From positions 91,466 through 155,465 of the forward strand of contig NZ_JACIGJ010000010.1 of the NCBI RefSeq assembly GCF_014197855.1: DNA of 64,000 nt, given 5' to 3'. Each line of letters opens with the position of its first letter. Position 1 is the first letter of the stretch. Source of the DNA: Roseospira marina (lineage in GTDB: Bacteria; Pseudomonadota; Alphaproteobacteria; Rhodospirillales; Rhodospirillaceae). The notes beneath the pieces were generated by a model. The model worked only from the letters and a program-made list of their open reading frames with translations, had not been told where the DNA came from and searched no databases. Below, in pieces: positions 9,077 through 17,824 of the stretch. The translations under genes were made by a program, and so were the position numbers.

Positions 9077-10579
9077 TCAGGTCTCCAGCATGCGGCGCAA
9101 CAGGTCCACGTCCTCGGCGAAGGCCGCGTCCGTGCGGCACAGGTCCTCGATCTTCTTGACCGCGTGCATGACGGTGGTGTGGTCGCGGCCGCCGAACTTA
9201 CGCCCGATCTCGGGCAGGGACCGCTGGGTGAGCTGCTTCGAGAGGTACATCGCCACCTGACGGGGCCGCGCCACCGCCCGCGACCGACGGGCCGAAGACA
9301 TGTCCGCGATACGGACCTTGTAGTGCTCGGCGACCTTCTTCTGGATTTCCTCGATGGTGATGCGTCGGTCGTGCGCCCGCAGCAGGTCGTGCAGCACCTC
9401 CCGCGTCGTCTCCAGCGTGATCGGCCGCCCGACAAGCTGGGCGTGCGCGACCAGCCGGGTCAGCGCCCCCTCCACCTCGCGGCCGTTGGACACGATCTTG
9501 TGGGCGATGAACTCCAGAACCTTGGGCGGAATCTCGACCCCGAACTGATCGGCCTTCGACGCCAGAATGGCCAGCCGCAGCTCATAGGTCGTGGGGTGCA
9601 GATCCGCCACCAGTCCCATCGACAGGCGGGAGCGCAGACGGTTGCCGATCTCCTCCAGGTCGTTGGGCGACTTGTCGGCGGACAGCACGATCTGGCGCCC
9701 CTGGTCGACCAGGGCGTTGAAGGTGTGGAAGAACTCTTCCTGGGTGGAATCCTTGCCGCTGATGAACTGCACGTCGTCGATCATCAGCACGTCCACGGAG
9801 CGGAACTGCTCCTTGAACGAAATCGTGTCGTGCATGCGCAGCGCCCGGATGAAGCTGTACATGAACTTCTCGGCCGACAGATAGGCCACGCGGCGGTCCG
9901 GGCGGATCTCGCGAATCTGGTGGGCAATGGCGTGCATCAGGTGGGTCTTGCCCAGACCGACGCCGCCGTACAGGAACAGCGGGTTAAACGGCACGTGGTC
10001 CGAATCCCCGACCCGCTTGGCGGCCGCGTAGGCGAACTCGTTCGGCTTGCCGGTCACGAAGGTCTCGAACGTGAAACGCGGGTCCAGCGGCGCCGAAAAC
10101 ACCTCGGTCCCCGCCGCGCCACTCAGGGCGCCACTCGTCGCCCCGCCCCCTGTGGACCCACTGGTCGGCGCGGCCGGCGCCCGCTCCGCCGTCGCTCGCT
10201 CGGACGCGGCGGGCCGCCCCGCCGGCGCGGCCGCATCACCGTCCGCGTTCGCGGCCACAAACACCGGTTGGCGCACGCCGTCCGCCGTGTCGCCGGCGGC
10301 CAACTCGGGCCCACCGACAGCCACCACGAAGGTCACCGTCCGTCCCTGCGGATCAAGCCCCATCCAAAGGTCCCGGATGCGGTCGGCGTAGTGTGTCATC
10401 ACCCAGTCGCGCATGAACCGGGTCGGCAACCCCAGGGCAATGTCCCGGTCGGTGCCGCCGTTCACGGTCATCGGGCGAATCCAGCTCGCATAGGCAGCGC
10501 TGCCGAATTCACGCCTCAGCTGCTGGCGAACGCGAGTCCACACGTCCTTCACGTCGAGTTCCGGCGTCGCGGCGTCCAT
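9077..10579 (-). CDS. dnaA: Chromosomal replication initiator DnaA
   Basis: A 500-residue DnaA, the AAA+ initiator that melts oriC. Domain I covers about residues 1-80 (VWTRVRQQLRREFGSAAY). A long Ala/Pro-rich linker runs to about 165. Domain III has Walker A (YGGVGLGKTHLMHA) and Walker B (VLMIDDVQFI). Domain IV has the DnaA-box binding signature (GGRDHTTVMHAVKKIE). Two ATG codons lie six bases apart. The one at 10579 is chosen because AGGAAGG sits 7 bases upstream, whereas the other ATG is almost inside the ribosome binding site. No cluster of TTATCCACA boxes is visible upstream, so oriC need not be here. Confidence 0.97.
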   Translation of the reverse strand: MDAATPELDVKDVWTRVRQQLRREFGSAAYASWIRPMTVNGGTDRDIALGLPTRFMRDWVMTHYADRIRDLWMGLDPQGRTVTFVVAVGGPELAAGDTADGVRQPVFVAANADGDAAAPAGRPAASERATAERAPAAPTSGSTGGGATSGALSGAAGTEVFSAPLDPRFTFETFVTGKPNEFAYAAAKRVGDSDHVPFNPLFLYGGVGLGKTHLMHAIAHQIREIRPDRRVAYLSAEKFMYSFIRALRMHDTISFKEQFRSVDVLMIDDVQFISGKDSTQEEFFHTFNALVDQGRQIVLSADKSPNDLEEIGNRLRSRLSMGLVADLHPTTYELRLAILASKADQFGVEIPPKVLEFIAHKIVSNGREVEGALTRLVAHAQLVGRPITLETTREVLHDLLRAHDRRITIEEIQKKVAEHYKVRIADMSSARRSRAVARPRQVAMYLSKQLTQRSLPEIGRKFGGRDHTTVMHAVKKIEDLCRTDAAFAEDVDLLRRMLET

Positions 10580-11308
10580 TCCCATCCCTTCCTGACGCAA
10601 CCCCCAAAACGCCGTGCCGCGCGGCGAGCCTGTGCCCGACGCCGTCACGCCGTAACCGATGGAAAGACCCTGCCCGGGACACCCGACGAGTCCCGCCCTA
10701 TCGACGTCCACACACACCGCTGACCCGGCCGCTCAGGGCCGATGTCAGACGCCGATCCTTCGTGAACCAGAGCGAAGGTCGCAAGATGCCCGGCTGCCGG
10801 ACGCGCGATCAAGGAAAAAGGCCGAACCCATGCAGGCCAAGCATACAACCCATCTCAGCGCGCGGCAGTGACGCCGCTCGCAAAATCAGGCCATAATATC
10901 GATTAGGCCACTCTGCAAAACGCCAAAGAAATTCTTAGCGTTGGGCGCCATTATTCCCTCCCCGGACATCAAACGCACAACTGTCACGCTTCAGCCGTGG
11001 CGTTGCACGCTGTTTCCCTTCCTCTTCGCTTCCTGCGGTAGTGCGCAAAGAGTACCCGGGGCGTCGGCGTCAGGCAATGGGGCCGAAACAGGAACATGCT
11101 TCAGCACCATGACAGGGGCACTACATCTTGAACCGCAACCCAAGTGTGGCACCATATGACGAAATGTCGGCCGCGATCGGGGAGCACGGGAGGGCGGCGG
11201 CGTGACCGATTTGCCATCGCGGATCCGATCGCCCCGCCACGCCCCACGGGGGCTTGACGCCCCCCCGGCTCCGCGCCGCCACCCCTGAAAAATGTCGCGG
11301 GGACGCCC
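10580..11308. other. Intergenic region between dnaA and the TIGR02302 gene
   Basis: About 730 bases separate the divergent genes. An AT-richer patch at 10880-10960 probably contains the dnaA promoter. A short GGGGGC-TTGAC-GCCCCC hairpin lies at 11248-11264. I see no rpsT, no tRNA and no DnaA-box array. Overlapping open frames on both strands show no recognisable protein features. Confidence 0.5.
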
Positions 11309-14116
11309 ATGGACTCGGGTTCGGACCGGCGCCATATGACCCGGATGACCAACGAACTCCCCTCGCGTGGGGCCGCGCCGGATGGTCGTTCGAGTCGCGC
11401 GATTCCGGAGCAGGCCCCCTCAGCCGAACCGCGCGCCCCTCGCCGGACCGGACGCGCAACGGGTGCTGCTCGAGTGTCATCGGCGGACGCCCCACGCGGG
11501 ATTGCTGCTCCGCCCTGGATCGCTCTCTCTTGGGTGGCGCTGGCGCTGGAGCGGCTGGCGCGGGTGGCGTGGCCAGCCCTCGCGCTGACCGGGTGCGCCT
11601 TGGCACTCATGCTCTCCGGCCTCCTGCCCCACCTTCCCGGATGGCTGCACCTCGGCGTCCTCATCCTCGGCGCCAGCCTTATCGTGGGCGCCGCCGTGCG
11701 CGGGGGGCGACGCTGGCGGCGGCCCACCCGGGCCGAGGCCGTACGGCGGCTGGAAGGCGGCCCCGGTCAGGCCCATCGCCCGCTGACGGCGGCCGGGGAT
11801 CGGCTCGGTCTGGGCGCGGACGACAGCCTGTCGCGCGCCCTGTGGCGGCGTCATCAGGCTACCATGACCGCGCGCGCCCGCGCCCTGCGTCCGCGCTTGC
11901 CCGACCCCCGCCTCGCCGGCCCGGACCCGCGCGCGTTGCGGATCGTGCCCCTGGTCCTGCTGTTTGCCGCCCTGATGGCGGCCGCCCCCGATCCCCTGGC
12001 GCGCCTGGCCGCCGCCCTGAGCCCGCGCCTGGGCCCCTCAATCCCGTCCGCCGTGGCCCAGCTCTGGATCACGCCGCCGACCTACACCGGCCGGGCGCCG
12101 GTCTATATCGAGACCACGTCGGACCCATCCTCTGAGGCCGTCGCCGCCGGAGCGTCGGGATCCGATGCCCGCGCACCCGTCAGCGCCACCCCCCTGACCG
12201 TGCCGGCGGGCAGTACGGTCCTCGCCCTGGTGCGCGGCGGCTCCGGGCCGGCCACCCTTAGCTTCGGTTCCGACCACGCGCCCGCCCCCCTGGACCCCAC
12301 CGGCGAGGGCGGGCAGCGCCGGGAGCAGGCGGTCACAAGCGGTACCCAGCTTCGCCTGACCCAGGACGGAACCACGCTGATCGACCGCCCCATGGCCGTA
12401 GCGCCGGACCGCCCGCCCCGCGTGGCGTGGCGGGCGCTGCCCGAAAGCGATTCGCGCGGCCACCTCCGCCTGGAGTACCGAGCGACGGACGATCACGGGG
12501 TGACGGACCTTGTGGCGGCGATCCGGCCGACCGGCGGGCAGGCGCTGGGCGATCCCATCGACGTGGCGCTGACCCCGCCCGTGGCGACGCCGCGTGCCAT
12601 GACGGACCGCTCCGCCGATGCCGACGCGGTGGATGGCGCGCGCACCGAAACCCGCGACCTCAGCGCTCACCCCTGGGCCGGCACCCCGGTCACGATCCAA
12701 CTGAAGGCGACGGACGCCGCCGGCCAGACCGGCGAGAGCGAGACGATCAGCCTGATTCTGCCGGATCGGCGGTTCGACCATCCTGTGGCACAGGCGGTCG
12801 CCGACCTGCGTCGGGTTCTCGTCACCCGGCCCGACCGGGCCCGCGCCGTGGCCAACGGGCTGGCGGCGCTGGCCGCCGACCGGACCGCCTATGAAGACCG
12901 GCTGGCGATTGACCTGGGTCTCTCGGCCGCCGCGGCCCGCCTTGCGCTCGACCCGGAGGGGATGGCGCAGGCGGCGGACCTCGACCTACTCTGGTCCATC
13001 GCCCTGGCGCTGGAGGATGGCACCCTGACGCTCGCCCGCCACGATGTCGAGCAGGCGCGAGAGGCCCTGCGCGACTCGTTGGAGAGGGACGCCCCCCGGG
13101 CGGAGATCCAGGAACGGCTGGCCGACCTGCGCGAGGCCCTCGACCGGCTGATGCGCGAACTGGCCGAGAGCATGCCGCTGGCCACCCTGCCGCCGATGGC
13201 CTTGCCGATGCCGGATGGTATGGAACCGTTCAGCCCGCAAGACATCGACCGCCTGATGGACCGCCTCTCCGAACTGAACGACCTGGGCGCGGACGAGGCG
13301 GCCCGCGCCATGCTCGACCAGTTGGAGTCCATGCTGCGCCAGCTTGAATCGGCCCGACCGCCGACCGCCGCTGAAATGCAGGCCATCGCGGAGGCCACGG
13401 AGATCATGCGGCGGCTGCAGGACCTCGTCCAACGGCAGCAGGCCCTCCTGGACGAGACGTTCCGCACCGGTCCCGGCGCGGCCGACCGCACCCCGCCGGA
13501 CGTCCTGCCGATCCCAGACGGCCCCCGCCCTGGGGAATCGGCCCAGGAGTGGCTGGAGCGGCAGTTCGGCGCGGATCGGACGCCGACGCCGCCAACACCG
13601 CCCTCCGAGGCCGCGCGCGCGTTGGAGGAACGGCAGCGCGCCCTGCGCGAGGCCCTCGAACAGATGATGGGCGACCTGGGCGAGATGACCGGTCAGGTGC
13701 CCGAGGCGCTGGGGCAGGCCGACATCGCAATGCGGGAGGCCGAAGAGGCGCTCGGCCAGGGCGATACCGGCGCTGCGGCGCGGGCCCAGGGGCGCGCCCT
13801 CGACGCCCTCACCCAGGGGCAGGGACAGGCCATGGGCCAGATGATGGGGCCGGGTGGGCCCGGTGGCCTGTTCGGGTTCATGCCGGGCGGCCCGGGGCGC
13901 CCCGGGCCGATGGGCCCAGGGTTCCGGCCGGGACCGGGCCGCGATCCGTTCAACCGGCCGGCCGGCTCCGGCACGGATGACTCCGTCGATGTGCCCTCGG
14001 AGCCGGACACGCGCCGCGCCCACGAGATCCTGCGGGAACTGCGTCGGCGGGCGAACGAACCCGATCGCCCGGAGCCGGAAAAGAACTACCTGGACCGGCT
14101 TATGACGCCGTTTTGA
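11309..14116 (+). CDS. TIGR02302/DUF4175 family membrane protein
   Basis: A 935-residue protein of the alphaproteobacterial TIGR02302 (DUF4175) family; function unknown. Two hydrophobic regions near the N-terminus (about 90-135 and 210-230) anchor it in the inner membrane. A periplasmic part follows, with the family phrases AVAQLWITPPTYTGRAPVYI and LRLEYRATDDHGVTDL. A long helical, coiled-coil-like region spans about 490-800, with Met/Gln/Gly-rich low complexity after it. The end (DTRRAHEILRELRRRANEPDRPEPEKNYLDRLMTPF) is highly typical of the family. Alternative in-frame ATGs lie at 11336 and 11345. Members usually sit near envelope or amino acid genes; here it is upstream of a tRNA and no operon partner is seen. 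Confidence 0.9.
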   Translation: MDSGSDRRHMTRMTNELPSRGAAPDGRSSRAIPEQAPSAEPRAPRRTGRATGAARVSSADAPRGIAAPPWIALSWVALALERLARVAWPALALTGCALALMLSGLLPHLPGWLHLGVLILGASLIVGAAVRGGRRWRRPTRAEAVRRLEGGPGQAHRPLTAAGDRLGLGADDSLSRALWRRHQATMTARARALRPRLPDPRLAGPDPRALRIVPLVLLFAALMAAAPDPLARLAAALSPRLGPSIPSAVAQLWITPPTYTGRAPVYIETTSDPSSEAVAAGASGSDARAPVSATPLTVPAGSTVLALVRGGSGPATLSFGSDHAPAPLDPTGEGGQRREQAVTSGTQLRLTQDGTTLIDRPMAVAPDRPPRVAWRALPESDSRGHLRLEYRATDDHGVTDLVAAIRPTGGQALGDPIDVALTPPVATPRAMTDRSADADAVDGARTETRDLSAHPWAGTPVTIQLKATDAAGQTGESETISLILPDRRFDHPVAQAVADLRRVLVTRPDRARAVANGLAALAADRTAYEDRLAIDLGLSAAAARLALDPEGMAQAADLDLLWSIALALEDGTLTLARHDVEQAREALRDSLERDAPRAEIQERLADLREALDRLMRELAESMPLATLPPMALPMPDGMEPFSPQDIDRLMDRLSELNDLGADEAARAMLDQLESMLRQLESARPPTAAEMQAIAEATEIMRRLQDLVQRQQALLDETFRTGPGAADRTPPDVLPIPDGPRPGESAQEWLERQFGADRTPTPPTPPSEAARALEERQRALREALEQMMGDLGEMTGQVPEALGQADIAMREAEEALGQGDTGAAARAQGRALDALTQGQGQAMGQMMGPGGPGGLFGFMPGGPGRPGPMGPGFRPGPGRDPFNRPAGSGTDDSVDVPSEPDTRRAHEILRELRRRANEPDRPEPEKNYLDRLMTPF

Positions 14117-14228
14117 GCGAGCACGCGCGGCACCACGGTCGCGGTGACATTCGAGGCTTGACTTTGGGCGGACGTCACAGCATGTTCCCGTCTCTTCGCG
14201 GCGCCCGACACATCGGCGGGCTCGCTAA

Positions 14229-14304
14229 GGGGCCGTAGCTCAGTTGGGAGAGCGCAGCAATCGCACTGCTGAGGTCAGGGGTTCGATTCCCCTCGGCTCC
14301 ACCA
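14229..14304 (+). tRNA. tRNA-Ala (anticodon CGC)
   Basis: A 76-base cloverleaf can be drawn by eye. Acceptor GGGGCCG pairs with CGGCTCC (one G-U). D arm is GCTC/GAGC. Anticodon stem CAGCA/TGCTG encloses the loop ATCGCAC with anticodon CGC. T arm is AGGGG-TTCGATT-CCCCT, and CCA is encoded. It decodes GCG alanine codons. It borders a decayed mobile region, so it may have been an integration site, although no second copy of its 3-prime end is visible in the window. Confidence 0.96.
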
Positions 14305-14312
14305 ATGAAATC

Positions 14313-14350
14313 AAGGGGTTAGCCTAGACGGGCTAGCCCCTTGTTGCTTT
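14313..14350 (+). terminator. Terminator after tRNA-Ala
   Basis: AAGGGGTTAGCC pairs with GGCTAGCCCCTT around a short loop, followed by GTTGCTTTT. It lies 9 bases after the tRNA CCA end. Confidence 0.8.
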
Positions 14351-14462
14351 TCAGCAAGGCTATAGGAAGTTTCGGACGCCGTCCTGGGTGTCGCGCGACG
14401 GCGGATTTGGCACAAATCGGCACCGGTTTGGCACACCGGACAGGCGTCCGTAGCGGCATGAT

Positions 14463-14557
14463 TTAGAGCATTTTGCGTGACATCGGGATCACGCAAAATG
14501 CTCTAACTTTTTGATATTGAAGCAAATAGTCGTCGCGATCTGTTCCAGATCGCTCGG
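14463..14557. repeat. Palindromic repeat element (alphaproteobacterial dispersed type)
   Basis: A perfect 18-bp inverted repeat (arms TTAGAGCATTTTGCGTGA and its complement, 8-base loop) occupies 14463-14506. A second small hairpin follows (GCGATCT-gttcc-AGATCGC, 14539-14557). From memory, similar AGAGCATTTTGCG palindromes followed by a GATCTGTTCCAGATC hairpin are dispersed in many alphaproteobacterial genomes. A related palindrome lies at 62815-62850. The minus-strand open frame at 14489-14731 ends inside it, so the element supplies that frame's C-terminus. Confidence 0.75.
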
Positions 14558-14731
14558 GATTTGCTCTAGCGGCCGCTGGCCCGCCTTGCGATGGGCCGTC
14601 AACAGCATCTCGTGATAGGTCTCGCCGTCGAGGGTGTAGAACGCGATCAGGTGCGACCCCAGAAACAGGACGTTCGCGGCCTGATAGACCACACTCAGCC
14701 GCCCGCACCGTTCGTCCGCGAAAGACTGCAC
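14489..14731 (-). pseudogene. 80-residue fragment ending inside the palindromic repeat
   Basis: An open frame with the C-terminus [13 protein letters not shown], the last residues of which are encoded by the palindrome. The middle ([31 protein letters not shown]) looks protein-like but I do not recognise it. It overlaps the 3-prime end of the primase relic in another frame. It is more likely the tail of a broken gene extended by a repeat insertion than an intact gene. Confidence 0.35.
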
Positions 14732-14735
14732 CCAT

Positions 14736-15473
14736 CGGACGCTCGGGCATGATTGTGCCGGGCAGGCGCAAGATGCGGTCCACGTTCCCTACCTTGTCGG
14801 CGCCGAGCCGCAGTTCCAGAAGCTGCCCAAGCTCTTCGGCGCGAAGGGTCGCGGCACCGTCCTTGCCGTCCACTTTGTGGCTATCGGCGCGACGCCACAG
14901 GATGTTGAAGCCGTTGCCTGAATCGATGACGAAGGCGGGCGGTGCCGGGCTGTCGGTGGTGATCCGCCGCGCCTGCCGTTCCAGCCGTTCACGCTCGCGG
15001 CGGAGGCCATCCGGTTGCGCCTCGACGGCGTGAGCCGGGTCCAGATCCACCCACAGGAAGGCGGACGCGGCGATGTCATCCTTGCTCGGCTTCTTGATCG
15101 ACCGGCCGTGGGTCGGGTTCGCGGTGAAGTAGAGATTTTTGCGGCCCTGGCGATCGTCGATCCACCGCGCCAGCCCGTCCGCGTCGGCTACCGCACGTTC
15201 GAGTTCTTCGACGTCTTCCTACTGGTGGCGGTGGTGTATCTGGTGCTCACCGCCCTGGCTGCGGAAGTGCTGCAAAGGGTCGAACGCCAGGTGTACGTGC
15301 CGGGCGTCACCACGGTCGGCGGAGGGGCGTGACACCGTCCGCCCAAATATCCCAGATCGTGCGCAGGGCGCGCCCACGCGGAAGGCGTATAATTTTGCGT
15401 AAAAAAAGGGTGGATCGACCGGTTTCGGCGCGGAAGTATGGGTAGACCGTCTGCCGCCCGCCTTGGTACACAT
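14736..15473 (-). pseudogene. Relic of a phage/plasmid-type primase (RepB-like primase-polymerase)
   Basis: Reading the minus strand in one frame gives RHVHLAFDPLQHF, then a TAG at 15219-15221, then ARWIDDRQGRKNLYFTANP, FLWVDLDP, FVIDSGNGFNILWR and [15 protein letters not shown]. The order of these phrases (aspartate pair in [22 protein letters not shown]) is that of primase domains of prophage and plasmid replication proteins. There is no plausible start, the frame is cut by the internal stop, and the 3-prime helicase part is missing. It is therefore a decayed mobile-element gene next to tRNA-Ala. The rest of 14351-15587 shows only unrecognised fragments. Confidence 0.65.
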
Positions 15474-15587
15474 CGTGCTTATGGTCTGTGCACAGGTCGG
15501 CGATAGCCTCTTGATTAGGCAGAAATAGGACGCTGTCTGAGCCTCCCGGCAGAATGCGCATCCCCCCTAAACGTGAAAGAGTGCCCA

Positions 15588-15710
15588 ATGGACGCGACCC
15601 TCACACCGGAAACCTGGTACTGGTTGTTGATCCCCATGCCCCTCGTGGTGCTGCTCTCCTTTTTGTCGTGGCTCATCCATGCGGTGAGCGGCAAGCACAA
15701 GGAGGGCTAA
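15588..15710 (+). CDS. 40-residue single-pass membrane peptide upstream of putP
   Basis: An ATG at 15588 opens a 40-codon frame ending 4 bases before the putP ATG. The peptide starts MDATLTPETWYW, has a hydrophobic helix (about residues 13-32, containing LLIPMPLVVLLSFLSWLIHA) and ends with SGKHKEG. The last codons (AAGGAGGGC) double as the putP ribosome binding site, so the two are probably translationally coupled. Small one-helix proteins are often paired with sodium/solute symporters, where they can act as regulators or subunits. That role is inferred from position and topology only. Confidence 0.6.
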   Translation: MDATLTPETWYWLLIPMPLVVLLSFLSWLIHAVSGKHKEG

Positions 15711-15714
15711 TGCC

Positions 15715-17172
15715 ATGGATGCGACAACAATTACATTTATTATTTATCTGCTCGGCATGATCGCGATTGGCGTCATTGCCTACCGGGTCACCGATAACCT
15801 GTCCGACTACATCCTCGGCGGCCGCTCGCTCGGCCCCGGCGTCACCGCGCTATCAGCGGGCGCTTCGGACATGTCCGGCTGGCTGCTGCTGGGGCTACCC
15901 GGCGCCCTGTTCGCCGCCGGTATGAACCAGATCTGGATCGCCATCGGGCTGGCGATCGGCGCCTATCTGAACTGGCAGCTCGTGGCGCCGCGCCTGCGCG
16001 TGTACACCGAGCAGGCCAACAACGCGCTGACGCTGCCGGACTTCCTGGAAAACCGGTTCGCCGATGACACCCGCTTGCTGCGCGTGCTGTCAGCGGTTGT
16101 CATTCTGCTGTTCTTCACCTTTTACACCTCCTCCGGTCTGGTCGCCGGCGCCAAGCTGTTCGAGGCGACCTTCGGCCTGCCCTATGCCACGGCGCTGTGG
16201 ATCGGGGCCGGGGTCATCATCTGCTACACCTTCCTGGGCGGGTTCCTGGCGGTGTCGTGGACCGACTTCATCCAAGGCATTTTGATGTTCCTGGCGCTCA
16301 TCATCGTGCCCATCGTCACCCTGATGGCGGTCGGATCCTGGGACGACGTGACTGCGGCCGTGGCCGAGAAGGACGCGAATTTCCTGGATGCCTTCCACGA
16401 TATGACGCTGCTGGGGATCATCTCGCTGGCGGCCTGGGGCCTGGGTTACTTCGGGCAGCCGCACATCCTGGCCCGGTTCATGGCCATCCGCAGCCTGCGC
16501 GACATTCCCACCGCGCGCCTGATCGGCATGGGCTGGATGGTGGCCGGCCTGTTTGGTGCGATCTTCACCGGTTTCATCGGCATCGCCTACTTCGGACCGG
16601 AGCAGATCGAGGATCCCGAGAAGGTCTTCATTCTGCTGACGCAGGTTCTGTTCCACCCGCTGGTGTCGGGAATCCTGCTGGCCGCGATCCTGGCCGCCGT
16701 GATGTCGACCATCGACAGCCAGTTGCTGGTGTCCTCCTCGGCGATCACCGAGGACTTCTACAAGCAGATCCTGCGCAAGGAGGCCTCGGACAAGGAACTG
16801 GTCTGGGTGGGTCGCCTGTCGGTGCTCATCATTGCCGTCATCGCCACGCTGCTGGCCACCGACCGCGAAAGCTCCGTGCTGTCGCTGGTGTCCTACGCCT
16901 GGGCCGGCTTCGGCGCCGCCTTCGGTCCCATCGTGCTTCTTAGCCTGCTGTGGCGGGGCCTCAGCCGCAACGGCGCCCTGTTCGGCATGATCGCCGGCGC
17001 CGTGACGGTGGTGGTCTGGAAGGCGCAGACCGGCGGCCTGTTCGACGTCTATGAAATCCTGCCCGGCTTCATCGTTTGCGGCCTGGTCGCGATCCTGGTC
17101 TCGCTGTTCGGCAAGCCCGCCAGCGAGGACACCAAGGCGGAGTACGACCGCGTCCGCGCGATGTGGCGATAA
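15715..17172 (+). CDS. putP: Sodium/proline symporter
   Basis: A 485-residue SSS-family transporter, close to the usual PutP length. It imports proline with sodium across the inner membrane. Family features include the start (YRVTDNLSDYILGGRSLGP), SALSAGASDMSGWLLLGLPG in TM2, NALTLPDFLENRF, GYFGQPHILARFMAIRS and the AAVMSTIDSQLLVSSSAITED core. About 13 hydrophobic segments are visible. It can serve proline use as a nutrient or osmoprotection; the proVWX system elsewhere in the window fits the latter. No putA or regulator lies next to it. Confidence 0.95.
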   Translation: MDATTITFIIYLLGMIAIGVIAYRVTDNLSDYILGGRSLGPGVTALSAGASDMSGWLLLGLPGALFAAGMNQIWIAIGLAIGAYLNWQLVAPRLRVYTEQANNALTLPDFLENRFADDTRLLRVLSAVVILLFFTFYTSSGLVAGAKLFEATFGLPYATALWIGAGVIICYTFLGGFLAVSWTDFIQGILMFLALIIVPIVTLMAVGSWDDVTAAVAEKDANFLDAFHDMTLLGIISLAAWGLGYFGQPHILARFMAIRSLRDIPTARLIGMGWMVAGLFGAIFTGFIGIAYFGPEQIEDPEKVFILLTQVLFHPLVSGILLAAILAAVMSTIDSQLLVSSSAITEDFYKQILRKEASDKELVWVGRLSVLIIAVIATLLATDRESSVLSLVSYAWAGFGAAFGPIVLLSLLWRGLSRNGALFGMIAGAVTVVVWKAQTGGLFDVYEILPGFIVCGLVAILVSLFGKPASEDTKAEYDRVRAMWR

Positions 17173-17185
17173 AGCGCCTACGGAA

Positions 17186-17224
17186 GTCCCGGCGGGCGGA
17201 GGCGTCCGCCGGGACCCTTCCTTT
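17186..17224 (+). terminator. Terminator after putP
   Basis: GTCCCGGCGG pairs with CCGCCGGGAC around a GC-rich loop and is followed by CCTTCCTTT, 14 bases after the putP stop. Confidence 0.75.
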
Positions 17225-17300
17225 ATTTAAGGATCGGCGGGGGAGCGGGCGAGTTCGTTCCCCTGTCTCCTGCCTCCGCCGCCTCTGGACGTGATCGGTC

Positions 17301-17729
17301 TCAGCCCTCGGGGCAGCCGGACCGAACCTCCATCAACTCTCCATCGTCGAAGAACAGCAGCCGGTCCGCCGGGCGGCCGTCCTCGGATCGGAGGGCGGCA
17401 TCGATCGCGGCGGCCGTTGGCCGTGAGCGAAAACTCAGGATCGAAAGCTGCTCAGTCCGCGCGACGAAGACCGGGCGCAAGGCCGCGGCAGCCTGACGCA
17501 GCGGGCACACCCACGCGACCCCACGCCGCGCCATTGGCACGACATCGAGCCCGCCGTCCGCCGGGACACGCTCCCAGTCCGGATCCGAGGGCGCCGGCCC
17601 CGGAAACGGGACGAAGACCACATAGCCGCCATCAGGGGCGGCCTCGCCCAACAGCACCATCACGCACGCATCGAACCGGTCTCGCTCCGCCGTCGCCGCG
17701 TCGTTCTCGGGCCATTCGAGGGGATCCAT
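17301..17729 (-). CDS. Hypothetical protein, 142 residues
   Basis: Soluble, acidic product with no signal peptide or known domain. It begins MDPLEWPENDAATAERDRFDACVMV and ends with DDGELMEVRSGCPEG. Start at 17729 is chosen because the upstream extension (to 17798) is Arg-rich and runs toward the neighbouring gene. It lies downstream of the chemoreceptor gene... on the same strand, about 95 bases from its stop, so it may be transcribed with it. Function cannot be suggested. Confidence 0.5.
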   Translation of the reverse strand: MDPLEWPENDAATAERDRFDACVMVLLGEAAPDGGYVVFVPFPGPAPSDPDWERVPADGGLDVVPMARRGVAWVCPLRQAAAALRPVFVARTEQLSILSFRSRPTAAAIDAALRSEDGRPADRLLFFDDGELMEVRSGCPEG

Positions 17730-17824
17730 GGGGCGCCTCAGAGTCCCGTGATGAAACCGTGGTGCGCCAGCGTCAGGAGCCCGCCTTCGAGAGGGCACCT
17801 CATCGCCTCCCCCTGGACGGACGC

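Noticed and set aside
10580..11308. oriC next to dnaA
   Set aside because: No cluster of DnaA boxes or AT-rich unwinding element is visible; in alphaproteobacteria oriC is often elsewhere.
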